Shown here piece by piece: positions 1 through 12,852 of a stretch of DNA of 64,000 nt (positions within the stretch are counted from its first letter, which is position 1; each line of letters opens with the position of its first letter). The DNA lies in contig CAXIUT010000036.1 of assembly GCA_964035545.1 (NCBI GenBank), positions 1 to 64,000 on the forward strand. Reading direction: 5' to 3'. The notes below the pieces were generated by a model. It was not told the origin of the DNA. It made no database searches and saw only the letters and a list, made by a program, of their open reading frames with translations. This stretch comes from Bugula neritina (lineage: Eukaryota; Bryozoa; Gymnolaemata; Cheilostomatida; Bugulidae). The position numbers were made by a program, and so were the translations under genes.

Positions 1-123
1 CCCAACCCCAACCCCAACCCCAACCCCAACCCCAACCCCAACCCCAACCCCAACCCCAACCCCAACCCCAACCCCAACCCCAACCCCAACCCCAACCCCA
101 ACCCCAACCCCAACCCCAACCCC
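1..123. repeat. C4A2 telomere, left chromosome end
   Basis: This is an uninterrupted CCCCAA array starting at the first base. It is in the orientation expected for the left (5') end of a ciliate macronuclear chromosome. The repeat is the pure G4T2 type known from oligohymenophorean ciliates, not the C4A4 type of spirotrichs. It ends in CCCC directly before TATGG. Confidence 0.97.
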
Positions 124-427
124 TATGGTAAATAAGATATTTTTAGTATTAGTATTAAATTAAATGATTATAAAGTTATGATAAATTCTATAAAATATAT
201 GAAAATCAGATTAATATAAAAGGAAATATTAAAAGAAAAGATTTATACGTTTTTTTTCTTTCCTATTGATAGATAAAAGCTATTATAAAAAAAATATCAA
301 ACAATATATTTTATGTTTAATCTTACAAAATCTAATTTCAAAGCATTATTTTTTTTTGTATTTGCTTAATTTCTAATAGATTATGAAATTTATCTTATTT
401 ATATAGTAATTTATCTTTTCAACAATA
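124..427. other. Subtelomeric AT-rich spacer
   Basis: About 300 bp of very AT-rich sequence with T- and A-runs lie between the telomere and the first start codon. I see no coding pattern or internal repeat. It probably contains the promoter of the TPR gene, but no specific element can be pointed to. Confidence 0.6.
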
Positions 428-3400
428 ATGGGGAAAAAAATAGTTCAAGAAGAATAATAGTAAATCTAAGAAGAATAATAACTCTAAGAAGATCAACTAT
501 AAAAACTCTTCAAAAAAACAACTTCTAAAATGATATCTAGTTAGCAAGGATATCCCCAAAAAAACAAAAGTGCATGTAAAAAAAACAAAAATTCATTTAT
601 ACTTGACCAAATTAAATCGCATTAACAGAACTAAAAATTAACAAGTATTTTTTCTGATTGTATTGATATTTAAAGAAAATAAAATTTTCTATTAGATTTA
701 GATAAGAAGAACAATCAAGAATAAAGTTTGAAGTTTTCATAAAAAGAATAATTAATGTAGAAAGCTATTTATTTTTTAAATGAAAATAGTTTAAAAAATT
801 CTATCAATTGTTTAGAAGAAATTATTCTTTTTAAACTTTCCTGATACTAAATAAATGATCTAAAAAAATAAAATTGAAACGAAATGTTTTTAGAGAGAGA
901 TAATAAAAAATATATAAGCTATTGAAATAAATCCGAGTAATATAGAAGCTTATCATAAATTAGGAGATATATTTGGGGATATAAATAAACCATAATAAGC
1001 GATAAAATGTTTTCAAAAAGTAATCAAAATAAATAAAAATGACTCCAATGCTTTCTATAAGTTAGGCTGTACTTTTAAAGAAATTAATAAAGACTAATAA
1101 GCTATTTAATCTTATAAAAATGCTATTGATATTAATCCTAATGATTAAGACGCTTTGAATAACTTAGGGATTATCTTAAGTCATTTAAATAAACCTTAAT
1201 AAGCAATAAAATGTTATAAATAGGCAATCAAAATAAATCCGAAATCAACCTAAGCTTTTTTTAATCTAGCACTAGAATAAAATAAATTGTAATAAAATTA
1301 GAAATAAATTGAATGCTATAAAAAATTTATTGAATTCAATTCTAATGATTCAGAGGTTTTTTATAATTTAGGAAATATATATTATTAAAAAAACAAAATA
1401 TAATGTGCAATTGAATATTATCGAAAAGCTGTTTAAATAAATCCAAAAATGTCATAAGCTCTTTTTAATTTAGCAATAGCACTTAGTGATATAAATAAAG
1501 ATCAATAAGCTATTATTTATTATGAAAAAGCTCTTTAAATCAATCCTAATGATTGCTAGATTTATTACAATTATGGAATGGCTTTAAAATAGATAAATAA
1601 AGTTAATTAAGCTATAGAATGTTATAAAAAAGCTATAAAAATCAATCCTGATTATTTCTAGGTTTATTATAATTTAGGAGTATTACTTCAAGAAACTAAC
1701 TAAATAGAATACGCAATAAAATGTTATAGAAAAGCTATTGAACTAGATCCGAATGATTCATAATCATTTATTAAATTAGGAAATATTTATGATTAAATAA
1801 CTTAAAATAATAAGCAATCCAATCCTATGAAAAAGCTATTTAGGTAAATCCTTAGTGTATTAATGCTTATTTTAACTTAGGTATATTATTGCAGGATTAA
1901 AATCAAACTTAGAAAGCAATATAATATTTTATAAAAGTTCTTTAAATAGACCCTTATTATTAAAATGTTTTTCATACTTTGGGAGTTGCACTTCAATAAA
2001 TAGGTAAAAATTAACAAGCTATTCAATGTTATCGAAAAGCAATCGAATGTAATAATAATTTTGTAGGTGCCTATAATAATTTAGGATCAGTATTTTTTCA
2101 AATCAATAAACCTAATTAAGCCATAAAATGTTATAAAAAATCTATTTAAATAGATTCTAGTGATTCAGAAAACATATTATAATTTAGGAGTTATATATTA
2201 TGAAATAAATGATCCCAAAAAAGCAATAAAATATTTGAAAAAAGCTATTAAAATAGATTCTAATTAAATAGATGCCTATATTAACTTAGGGGCAGTATTT
2301 AACTAAATAGATAAACCTCAATAAGCAATAAAATATTTAAAAAAAGCTATTTAAATAGATTCTAATGAGTCAAATGCATATTTTAATTTAGGATCAAGTT
2401 TTAGTAAATTAGATAAGCCAAAATAATCAATAAAATATTTTAAAAGGCTATTTAGATAAATTCTGATGATTCAAGTGCATATTTTTAATTGGGAAAGAAC
2501 TATAGAAAAATAGATAAACATTAATTAGCAATAAAATGTTACAAAAAGGCCATTTAGATATAACCTAACGACTCAAATGCATATTGTAATTTAGGAATTA
2601 TTTTCAAATAGAAAGGTTAATAAAAAAAAGCTGTTTAATTTTTGAAAAAATCTATTAAAATAGATCCATAAAATTTAGATGCCCATATAAATTTAGGAAG
2701 TTTATTTGAAGATATGGATAAAATTGCTTTAGCAACAAAATGTTATCAAAAAGCTATTGAAATCGACCCTTATAATTCAGCTAACTTAAATAATTTAGGA
2801 ACACTATTTGAAGATCAAGGAAAAATAGCAGCAGCAATTAAATTCTATGAAAAAGCTGTTTAATTTGATTAAAATAATTAGATAGCAAAAAATAATTTAA
2901 AAAATATTTTAATTATGGATAGATTATTGTCATTAAAATAATAATAATAAGAATAATAATATTAAAAATAAATAATAAATAGTAATGATGATTAATAATT
3001 ATTTAAATTAGGAAATGCATTTGAAAAAAACAAACAAATAAAATATGCTATTGAATGTTATGATAAATCTCTTTAGATAAATCTATAGAATTAAAAAGTT
3101 CTTTAACAATTAATTTTTATTCTTGATTAAAGCAGATAAGAATTGATAATCAAATATTATTAAAAAGTCTTTTAGATTATGTCCAATAATTAGCGAATAT
3201 ATTTTAATTTAGGAGTTATCCTTGAAAAGATTAATAAAGAATAATAGGCAATTAAATGTTATAAAAAATCAATTTAACTCGATCCACAGAATGAAGAAGC
3301 TTACTTTTACTTAGGATCTTTATTTGAAGATAATAATTTATAATAAGCTCTTTCTTACTATAAGAAAGCTATTGAAATTAATCCAGATAATGATCAAGTT

Positions 3401-6400
3401 CTTTTTAAGATTGGCTATGTATTTGAATAATTAAACAAAAAGAATAAGCAATAAAATACTATCAAAAATCACTTTATATTAATTCTGGTAACTCTGATCC
3501 ATTTGATAATTTAGGATTGATATTTCGTTAATTAAACTAAACACAATAAAAAATTAAAGCTTATAAACAAAAGATTAAAATTAATCCTCATAATAGAGAA
3601 GCTTTGTAATTTCTAGAAATATCTTGCCTGCAGAACGATAAATATTTCTAATTAATAGAATGCTATGACTATAATAATTTTAATACTCCTGGTTTAAAAG
3701 AAGAATATTAAATATTTCAGATGTATATTTTTAATAGTCTAAGTTTGAGAGAATTTTGTTAAAAATCTAAAATATAATAGAATTAAACAAAAAAAAAAAT
3801 CGAATCTTTTATCGTAAAAATTATCAAATAAAACTGTATTATTGAAGCAATCTAATTCATTCCTAAAATAATTTCAACAGACTATAACTCAATTTAGTAC
3901 TTTATCATTTTAAAATAATCTTTGCTTTCAACCAAGTACTTATTATCAGAATAAGTTATTTTCAAATTAAAAAAATTGGCTTTGAGTTGGTATAAAATTC
4001 TCTTAACTTATCACTTCTATTCAATTATACCTTATTTTTTAATACATAAAAATTTGAATAAATTTCTACAATACTTCTTAAGAAATATTGTAAATTATTA
4101 GTTCTAAATAATAAAGAAAAAAGAGATAAGTAGATTTAAACTATAGTTAAATCTAGTTTTTTGAATCAATACTCAATAATTCATTTCTATAAAAGAGATA
4201 ATGATCTTATAAAAGCAATTCTTCAAGATATATTGGAAGAATCAAATGTAAATGTTCAAATTTTTATAAAGGATGATTTAAAAATCAATAAAAATAAATA
4301 TTAAAAAAAGATATATTTATGGTTAAAAATTTTAGATTTCAATAAAGAAAGTAAAAATAAAAAAAAAGCTATGCTCTAGTTTGTCTATACTTTTAGATAC
4401 TTATTAATATAATTTAATCAAAATAAGAAAGTAATTAATTTAATGTTCATGATTTTCAAGTAATTATAAAAAAGAGAATTTATTGATAAAATTTATATAA
4501 ATAGAATAACTTAAGATTTTACAAAAATATCAATTGAAAAATATTTTTTTATTTTGAAAAGTATTTTCAAAGGGATGATTCTCAAAGTTATAACTTTAGA
4601 AAGAAAATTATATCGATCAAATAAAAAGTTAAAATAAATAAAAAGAAAAACATATTTTAATATTTTGATTTTAAAGGGCAAGAATTATTTTTCTGTTAAT
4701 TTTCTGTTAATTAACTTGAAATAGCTGCTTTATAGATAGAATAATTATATTAAAAGAACAAAATTTATTTATAAGTTATTTCTAAAGAAATAAATAATTG
4801 CAAAAATACAAAATATAATAAAAAATTGCAAAAGATCAATATGAAACTAATCAAAAATATAATCAAAAGAAAATAATTTACCACATCTGTTAAAAATATG
4901 ATTTATCTTTTTCAAGAAGATAGAGATAAATATCAATTGAATTTTTTTCAATGTTTAATTAAATCTATCTTTCTTAAATAAAATAATCAAATAAATAATC
5001 TTAAGAAAAGGGTTATAAATAATAACAAAGATTAAATAAATACTTTCTCAGTTTAATAAAGTTACTTTTTCTTAATAATATAAAATAATCAAGCTTTTTA
5101 CCTTTTAATAAAGAAGATAAATATAAATAAAAACTAGAAATAAACTAAAGTCAATAACCTCAAACTTCAAAGTAAAACATAAAATATTAAAGTGAAAAGA
5201 TTCAATAAGAAAAATAATACAAAAGTAGATAATTTTAAAGATATTTTGAAAAATTAAAGGAAGTAGTTGACCTTTTCGATCATCCTCGTTCTTAGTATTA
5301 CCGACTTTTAATAGATAGATAACTTAGTTAGGATGAAAATTAAAGTAAAATCAATTTAATTATAGATTTTTCAAGAGAATATTCATAGAAGTTAGATAAT
5401 AGATAATCATTTTTCTAAATTTTCAAACAATAATTAATTCATATAAATAAATAAAACTTGGAGTAAAAATAATCTTTTGATAATTCTAGAATGAAAAGAT
5501 TCCAAAAGTAATAAATGTTTAATATAGTTAGATAAAATAAAATAATAATTCTTCTTATTTTAATTTGATTTATCCTTATCTGTTATATTTGATTGAAAAA
5601 GAAAGAAGTGAATCTTAAATTAAATATATAGAAAATAAAATAAAATCTATTATTTTGGATTTTAAAAATGAATTTATACCTTTTAAAATTTCTAAAAATA
5701 TTTATAATTTCTCTTAGGAAACATCAAAACTGAAGTATTAAAAATAATAATTATAAATTTTAGAATTCGATATTTGGCCTAATAAATCTATAAATCAGAT
5801 TAAGTTAAAGAACCATTCTTCTAGAATTACAAAAAAACTCAGTTAATAACAAATATAACAAAAATACAATTTTTAATATTAAACATATTTAATGAAACTA
5901 AAACCTATAATAACTATTTTAGAGAATCCTTAATCAAATAAATATTTATAGTTAATTAATAACTAAAATAAATAACATTCTATAAATGAAGATCCTCAAT
6001 AAATAGAAATATATTAGTAAAGTGAATCCTATATAAGAAGTAGTTTTGATAAAAGTGCTTATCTTTCAAAAAGTGAAATAAAAGGTTCATATTAAAAAAA
6101 TAGCTAAAGATATCAATAAGAAAAAACTATTAATAGTATTGTTAAAATTCCAAATGTAAAATAAGAATAGAAATAAATATTAAAACCATTCAATAAATAT
6201 CTTTTTAAAAACTACATTAATCTAATTCAATATCTTTCATCTCAAAAAGTTAACTTTCGATATATAGCTCCTCATTTCTATAATTAAGATATTATTGTAA
6301 AAGCCAATGGAAATATTTAATGGTTTTTGCTTTAAACAGAAAAAGGTTAATCTTCATTTCAATTTTCATCAACTCTTTTGATAAAACATAGTAAAAAACA

Positions 6401-6983
6401 TGATATTTTACAATGGATTAAATGTTTTTCAAAAGGTATTATTTAGTTACAAAGTGCATGTATTCTTCATTATGATCTAAATTTTAGAAATACTATTAAA
6501 TTCTAGAACAAATAATAGTAAATTGGATACATATATAAAATTATAGACTTTGATTGGGCATTTATTGTATAAAATAATAAATAGACTTAAAAATGTTTTA
6601 AATACTTAAAAGAACTAATAAAATAATGGCTAAGTATATAATAGATAAAATTATCATAAAAAGTTGTCAGTCATTTGTTTAAACATATAAATATTTATCC
6701 AGTTAGATTAAAGTTATTAAATGAAATTAAACAGAAAAATATCAAAACAGAATAAAAAGTAAATAAAATTATCTAATAACTTAAACAGTATATGTATTTT
6801 TATAATAAAGAACAATTATTACAAGATTTAAAGGATCTACTAAATAATTAATAATGTTCTTTTCTTGTTAATATTTTAAAAGCTGCAGAAAAGATTTAGA
6901 TCTCAAATGGATGCAATAACAAATAATATTATAAATTTATTTAAGTTGTCAACAAATAAATTCATATTCTCAAGCAGCAATGA
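428..6983 (+). pseudogene. Giant TPR-repeat / protein-kinase-like gene, frameshifted
   Basis: Read with UAR=Glu, this region encodes about 2,180 residues if all frames are joined. An acidic leader (ATG 428) is followed from about 915 to 3620 by roughly 24 tetratricopeptide repeats of 34 residues, each ending in the N-L-G and A-I-E-I-N-P pattern. A helical middle region follows, then a kinase-like domain at about 6180-6983. The kinase-like part has HYDLNFRN (catalytic-loop-like; Asp kept, the usual HRD Arg replaced by Tyr) and IIDFDWAF in place of DFG. It ends at TGA 6981. The frame changes at least seven times (about 842, 1808, 2170, 2452, 3435, 4160, 4835 and again before 6180). None of the sites I checked is a plausible GT-AG intron, and several are in A or T runs. 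Protein-level conservation within each segment suggests recent inactivation. The alternative is local assembly error, which the intact genes at 49-63 kb make less likely. TPR plus kinase suggests a scaffold or signalling protein. Confidence 0.75.
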
Positions 6984-7287
6984 ACATAGACAATAATGAT
7001 CTTTATTTTAATTAATTAAAAGATATTTAAACTATGAAGGAATCAATAATATGTATAAAATAAAATCATTATTATATTTTATAAAAATTTGATAAATATA
7101 ATAAATGACTCAATAATATCATAATAATTAATATCTTTTACTACCATCCTAACTTCTTTTAAGTTAAATTATTTTATTTATTTTAAAGTTAAGTCTATCT
7201 TTTTGATGCTATATCAGAATTAGAAAGATAGCTTATCATTATCAAGTATAAATCACATTCATTCAGTTAAGTTCTATAAACAATTAA
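6984..7287. promoter_or_regulatory. 5' flank of TLDc copy 1 (duplicated)
   Basis: From about 7077 to the start codon this spacer is closely matched, in reverse complement, by the sequence upstream of the TLDc gene at 26865-28049 (about 28050-28270). The promoter was therefore duplicated with the gene. It holds the motif AAGTATAAAT at 7244-7253, also found just upstream of two other TLDc copies. The first 90 bp show nothing recognisable. Confidence 0.55.
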
Positions 7288-8518
7288 ATGGAACCAGTCA
7301 AAGACTAGTAAATCCAAGCTCTTCTCAACCAAAGCTACCTCAAAGAATCTATCAACCTCAAGTGTCCTTAAGGAAATAAAATAGAAAGAATGTGCACTGA
7401 TCCAGCTTGTCCTAACTCTTTGATCTGCACTAACCCTACTTGCAGTGCATGTTCAGAATATTCTCAAGAAGCTGAGTCAAGTCCTTTGGTTGGTCTTACT
7501 AAAAACCTGAATCGGATGATCGATAACAACAAAGATCTAATGTATGGAGTTTTAAAAATCGATAACAACTTCGTATAAACTTTCAAAGAAAACTAGCAAA
7601 AGTTTATCAAAGGATCACCTTTCAGAAATCTTGATGTTAAAAACCAAAAACTAGTCCAAGAGATTCATAATCACATCAATGGAAAATGTCTTAATGGAAA
7701 AGAAGCAAAAGAATTGTTAAATAAAGTTTTAACTCTCAGTAAAAGTAATAAAAACTAAGAAGTAATAAGAAAGCTAGAAGATTACTAAAAACAAATGAAA
7801 AAATTCAATGAAGCCATATAATAGTTCAGGTAAAATATATTTAATAAACTACATAACGATTTTGATCCAGCTATCTTAAAGAAAGGAGATAAAAATAAAG
7901 ATATTAATAATAATTGTAATTCAGTTATCTTGAAAAAAGGAAATTAAAATGCCTCGAATGAATTTGATTCAGTTATTTTGAAAAAAGGAGATAAAGATTT
8001 TGAACAACAAAAGTTATTTTTGATGGAGGCTTTAAAAAAACCAAAAAGGTTATAACTACTTTATAGAGGATCAGAAAATGATTTTATTGGATTTACTTTC
8101 CATAAAAAATGTGATAACATCTAGCATACTCTTACTTTAGTGAGAACTGAGTTTGGTAAAACTATTGGAGGATATACTAAATACAAGTGGAACCAAGTGA
8201 GTGGTTATCTAAAAGATGTAGGGAAGGAAGTTTTTCTGCTGTCTTTGGACTTAAAGTAAAAAATGATTTGTCAAGATCAAAATTATATAATATACTGTAG
8301 CCATATCTATGGTCCAATATTTGGAGGTAATGATCTCTACATATCTGATCAATGCAATAATAATAACGATTCTAAAGCAAACTTAGGTCATTCCTATAAT
8401 TCTGAAGATAAAAAAATACATTTATGACAATAAGTAGACCTGGAAAGCATTTTCTGGAGCAACCTAAAATCAATATTTTAAAGTGGTTGAATACTAAGTA
8501 TTCAGAGTGATTTGGTGA
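7288..8518 (+). CDS. TLDc-domain protein with N-terminal Cys cluster, subfamily A, one frameshift
   Basis: The start ATG (MEPVKDEE) is shared with the copy at 28049. Residues 26-55 form a Cys cluster (Cys 26, 36, 41, 47, 52, 55), probably metal binding. A Lys/Glu-rich helical middle follows, with repeated VILKKG motifs, then a TLDc domain from about residue 256 (LLYRGSEN, LVRTEFGKTIGG, FLLSLDLKEKM). TLDc is the OXR1/NCOA7-type fold, linked in animals to oxidative-stress resistance and V-ATPase binding; the role of ciliate versions is unknown. An A-run at 8411-8416 has one A more than the paralogues. The frame therefore stops at TGA 8425 (379 aa) instead of reaching the conserved VVEYEVFRVIW end at 8518. 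A truncation, a young pseudogene or a single base-call error are all possible. Confidence 0.8.
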
Positions 8519-11500
8519 TCGTCATTCATTTGTTATTTGTAATCAATAAATAATATATATCAAAGTAAATAAGTATAAATATGATCTATCATTACTGTTT
8601 TAAAAAATTGTTTGAATAATATAACAATAAATCAATATAATGTACTGGTAGTTTCAATGATTAAGATCGAATATCAACAAATAGGTTGTGCAGATCTAAC
8701 AGTGAAATATTATTGAAGATTTTGTTGATTTTTAGATATATAAAGAAGGATGTATAAGATCAATAATTTATTAGAACAAAATAAACCAGTTATTGCCAAT
8801 ATAGCTAGATAAATAATTAACAAATCAAATTAAAATAGCAAATCAACTATTAGTCAATAACTAAATAAACAATAATATAATTCAACAGATTAAAATAAGT
8901 AATATTATCTAGAGAATAATCAGCTTTTGATAGCAGTAAAGATAATAAGAAAAAGAAAGAAGGAGAACGAATAGAGAAGCAAACTGGATATCGAAAGTAA
9001 AAATTATCAACTAATGAAGAAGTCTATCTCATGGAAAGAGTGCAAAGAGGACAAATAAAAAAGTTAAAAGAGTTTAAGACATAAGATTTAAAGAGAAATA
9101 AATAATAGTCAACAACAAACAAAAAAGAAGAGAAGAAAACAGACTTTTCAAAAAGACAAGGGGAAAGAGTTAGATTCAAGTTTATCAAGCAGAAAGGGAA
9201 GCAAGTCTTATCATAATAGAAGATAACTTCAATCAAGATAATGAATAGTATCAAAGGTCAAGTAATCAGTAACAAATACGTCTAAATCTAAAGATGAAAA
9301 AGGGAGAGGTATATTCAAAAGAATTTATTAAAGAGAAGTATTATGAAATCAATAATGTCCATTGAAAATAAATACTTTTAGGAGAAGGGTTAATCATTGA
9401 ATAAAAGTGGAATAGTCGTAAGATAATGAGATAAAAGATCACTATTTAGATTTTGTTGATAAAAAGTGAAAATGGATAAGGTATTCGATAATAGTAGAAG
9501 AGTAAGAATGACATAATTCAGATTATTATCCTCAAAATCAAGATAAATGATCAATAATTTGTTCTCTATTTCAATGATTTATCTATTTGTCCAATGTTAT
9601 CATCGAGAAAGGGTTTTGGTATAATATTATTCATAGCTAGTAATTTAATATGATAGATCATAATTAAAAATCATGATAAACATACTCGAATACTTCATTC
9701 CTCCTTACTTCTCATTGCTAGTAGATCGATCAAACCATTTTAGGTATTGAGATTGGTTTTAACAGACAAATAAGCAGGTCCGAGTTCAAAAGTAAACAAG
9801 CAAATGTTAAAAATATTATTTCAATAGAGCTGCATGTCACCTGAAGGACCATGCTTTATCAAGAATGTTAAAGAAATTTATGACTAGCAGAAGAGAAACC
9901 TGTAAGATAAGATTGTACAATTCTAAAAATAATTCATGATTCTTTGTGATTAGGAACGTCTCTTTGATTCACATCGCGACGAATAATTTTATTACAGAAG
10001 TGAAGATCTTATAGAAATAGTATCTGTAATCAACTCTGTCTAGTTATCAATAAAAAATAGAAATCTCAATCTTCACATCCCCTCAAAGAATAAAATAACA
10101 ACTAAACTGGCTACAAAATTATCAATCCCATCAAAATAATAATAAATAGTAAATAAATAACAAACATGTTCGAAGTAAAATAATAATAACCCTCATTTCT
10201 CACTCTTGAACAAACAAATAATAAACGAACAAATCAATTAGAGGATTATTCATTTGATCGAGTTATTATTGGAGATATCCGTGTCAAGTAGTTAATTAGC
10301 TGTATCCATAGTCTCGAGATTGCAATTGTTTGGAGCAATGAACTTCATTAAAGATAAATCAGCATTAGCTATTCTACTGCTGGTTATTAAGACAACAAAT
10401 CCAACTTACCTTTAGAACTGCTTATGCCTGAAGACAGTATCTACTTTCAAGTTAATTTTTTCGATGTAGTTGATATCATCCACTTGATTGTTATGTTGGC
10501 TTAGCATTCTAACGACTTACTCGAACTATTCTTCTTGTTAAGCATCTAGACAAGAAAAGTGATTATCAAATATGTTCAATATTCGATGTCTGTGGTGATT
10601 CTATCTTAATGTGTATGTGATTTCATTCTTTAGTGCTACTGTTACTCTTTAAACTTTTGCTTTTCCTTTGTCAACTACTCAATATATATTGTTTATCATT
10701 GCGAATAAATGAAATTTATCGAATAACAACTTATGTCTTAATCCTGATAAATTTGAATTGATTGGCAACCCGGATAAATGACTGCATCTCGTATTTTACA
10801 AGACCTTTAGTTATCTTAGGATTTATTCTAAATAATAACTATGATAAAAACTAGGAAGGTTGCTAATGCTATTCTGTTTTGAATCTGAATGGAAAAAAGT
10901 ATTGTCCTGGTGGTGTAAATGATCCATCAAAGCTAAGAGAAGAAGATGTTAGAATCTGGCAATGATTCTACCTACTGAATATCTTTTTTATCTATATGAT
11001 ATCACTTCCTCTTTCGATATAGTTAAATTTCATAGACTAGTCATTGACCTATTCATCTTATGAGTCAGAACTTTACATGTGGACTCAGTAGGCGTTAAGC
11101 CATATAATGTTAGTTTGTACTCTATTTCTTTAATTTTACATAAGAACTCTTTTTTTGATTTATCAAGATGACTACCTTTGAACTTGACTGTGATGTCGTT
11201 AGCGTTGACTGGTTATACTACATAGAGATAGACGTAGCCTTCGAGCCTTTACCCTGCAAAATCAAATGGTTTGTTGAATTAAATAAATGCTGATGAGATC
11301 TAGATATGTTGTGATGAATATTATTTTGATTATATTTCTAACAAAGTCATAAGTATCTCTTGTATCTTGCTACAACTTAATAAATGATAGTACTAGATAG
11401 CATAGTTATCATTTTTAGGATAGAAATAAAATATGACTTACCTAGATTTATTGTTATCTGATAAATAACTATATTATTATTTGATAAAGAACTATATTAT

Positions 11501-11555
11501 CATCTGAAAAACAACTTTATTACTGAAGTAAGTCAAGAGTAATATCAACATCTCT
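8519..11555 (+). repeat. TLDc duplicon 3' flank (copy 1) with decayed charged ORF
   Basis: This non-TLDc sequence recurs downstream of the other TLDc genes (18282 and 34083 in direct orientation; 26864 and 46846 in reverse). It contains degenerate + strand open stretches. One at about 8700-9290 is Lys/Glu-rich and corresponds to the AT-hook-containing ORF of other copies. A cyclin-box-like ORF (9936-10487) and a Cys-containing stretch near 10860 follow. Near 11450-11520 short direct repeats (TAACTATATTATTATTTGATAAA-like) occur three times. The unit is interrupted at 11556 by telomeric repeats. Confidence 0.7.
9936..10487 (+). CDS. Hypothetical ORF, possible cyclin-box-like remnant
   Basis: An open frame of 183 residues from ATG 9936 to TGA 10485. 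Residues about 95-165 have the hydrophobic helix pattern of a cyclin box (IIHLIELLLEISVSSSELAV, then SALAILLLVIKT). Residues before that are polar and Asn-rich. Homologous segments in the other duplicons (around 19150, 34960, and on the minus strand near 26100 and 45800) are broken by frameshifts and TGA codons, so this is the best-preserved copy. The cyclin resemblance is a judgement by eye. The ORF may also be only part of a larger gene, because coding-like sequence continues in another frame after 10450. Confidence 0.35.
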
Positions 11556-11636
11556 CCCAACCCCAACCCCAACCCCAACCCCAACCCCAACCCCAACCCC
11601 AACCCCAACCCCAACCCCAACCCCAACCCCAACCCC
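11556..11636. repeat. Interstitial C4A2 telomeric tract replacing duplicon sequence
   Basis: 81 bp of perfect CCCCAA repeat lie inside the duplicon. The left flank ends AACATCTCT and the right flank begins TAAGTTAGTC. In two paralogous units the same two flanks are joined by ordinary sequence (20564-20644, 81 bp; 36375-36452, 78 bp). The tract therefore substitutes for that sequence instead of marking a simple insertion or an end. Confidence 0.93.
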
Positions 11637-12852
11637 TAAGTTAGTCATTGATCATAATTGTATATGATAACCTATAATTTATAAATCATGATAAATATCC
11701 AAAAATAGTACATTCTTTCTACTTACATCCCTTAATACCCAGTTAGTCAAATCACTTGAAGTTGTAAGATAGAGTTAGAACTAACAAATAAGCAATATCT
11801 GAGTCAAAAATAAGTAGGTGAGTAAAAACTTAATCAACATCTATTTACACATAGGTCACTGACATCAATGAAAATGAACCTTTTAACAGGTTGTAGAAGA
11901 AAGTATTGAGGACTATTGATCAAATGCAACTGAATTGCAATGGATTGATAACCAATTTACTTTCTGATATTCGAGAAAATTGTCACATAGAACACATATA
12001 GAAATACTAGCAACTTAGCAACCAGGTTTATTATTTAGAAATAGTTACAAAAAGATGAAATAAAAATAAAGTAATCAAAAACAACTTGACACAAACAAGT
12101 TAACAATGATTAACTATAGATGAAAGGAGTAAGATATATTCTAAGGTTGAAGAAGTAAATATATTAAGGATAGTCAGATAGTTATCCTTGACTTAATCTC
12201 TGATGTAATAAAACTATCTAAAATTATTGCATAAAGAACAAATCAGTTTTTGAAGTTGGAGACCTATTCTTCAAACTGCAACAAATAAGATAAAAAGATA
12301 GTTATTGATAAAAAGGATGTTAATAAACAGACAAATAAACAGCTAGTCAACAGATAATATATAATACCGAATAGATGTCACAAATGGAACCTATGGATGA
12401 CAACTATAATAAAATATATTTGATCGTAAGTGTAAAGAACCAAATAGTGATTGTTGTTGACTATTTCGGGTCAAATGTTGAAATAAGGGAAGGATCAAAG
12501 TTAATAATCTCAGAGTACTTTTATATAAAGAAAAGACTTAGTTGAGTCTATTTAATATTCTTATTGGATATATTAGTAGAGTAGATAAATATTGAAGACA
12601 AGTCCAGTTCATTGATATTAAATAACTTTGAAGCACAATGGATTAGTTAGAAATAGATACAACTGAAAATCATAGCTTTGTTCTAAAATACAATCATTAT
12701 TTAATACCAATAAGATAACAATCGGTATAACTTTTCAATATATTTTTGAATGAAAGAACTTTCTTCAACTTTATTTTCTATATAAAAATAAATTCATCCT
12801 TTTTAATATGATTTTATTAATATTTTTAATTTGCAAGTATAAATCATTAAAA
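11637..12852 (+). repeat. Duplicon segment upstream of TLDc copy 2, with ORF remnant
   Basis: Collinear copies lie at about 20645-21720 and 36453-37510, and a diverged inverted copy at about 28300-29290. A + strand open stretch at about 11860-12057 reads as a plausible helical protein (for example NRLEKKVLRTIDQM) and ends at TGA. The equivalents in the other copies are out of frame, so it is treated as the remnant of an older gene. The last 100 bp before 12853 form the promoter side of TLDc copy 2. Confidence 0.6.
12835..12844 (+). promoter_or_regulatory. AAGTATAAAT motif, TATA-like
   Basis: AAGTATAAAT lies 8 bp before the ATG of TLDc copy 2. The same ten bases lie 18 bp before the copy-3 ATG (17072-17081) and 34 bp before the copy-1 ATG (7244-7253). 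Sharing is partly explained by common ancestry. A core-promoter role is an inference. Confidence 0.35.

Noticed and set aside
1808-1815. Short introns as the explanation of the frame changes in the TPR gene
   Set aside because: No GT...AG pair of suitable length lies at the sites I checked (about 842, 1808, 2170); paralogous repeats point to single-base gains or losses.
7390-7578. Short frames ending at TAA or TAG inside the TLDc, TM-protein and EF-hand genes
   Set aside because: They are fragments of longer genes cut by reading TAA/TAG as stops; TGA is the only stop that matches family ends.
9024-9254. Hydrophobic minus-strand frame, with similar ones at 26318-26530 (+) and 46130-46533 (+)
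   Set aside because: They are the antisense of the Lys/Glu-rich ORF remnant in each duplicon. Phe/Leu/Ile-rich antisense is expected from Lys/Glu codons, and similarity between copies follows from duplication.
11556-11636. Simple chimeric join of two chromosome ends
   Set aside because: Both flanks are collinear with uninterrupted paralogues, so the two sides belong together.
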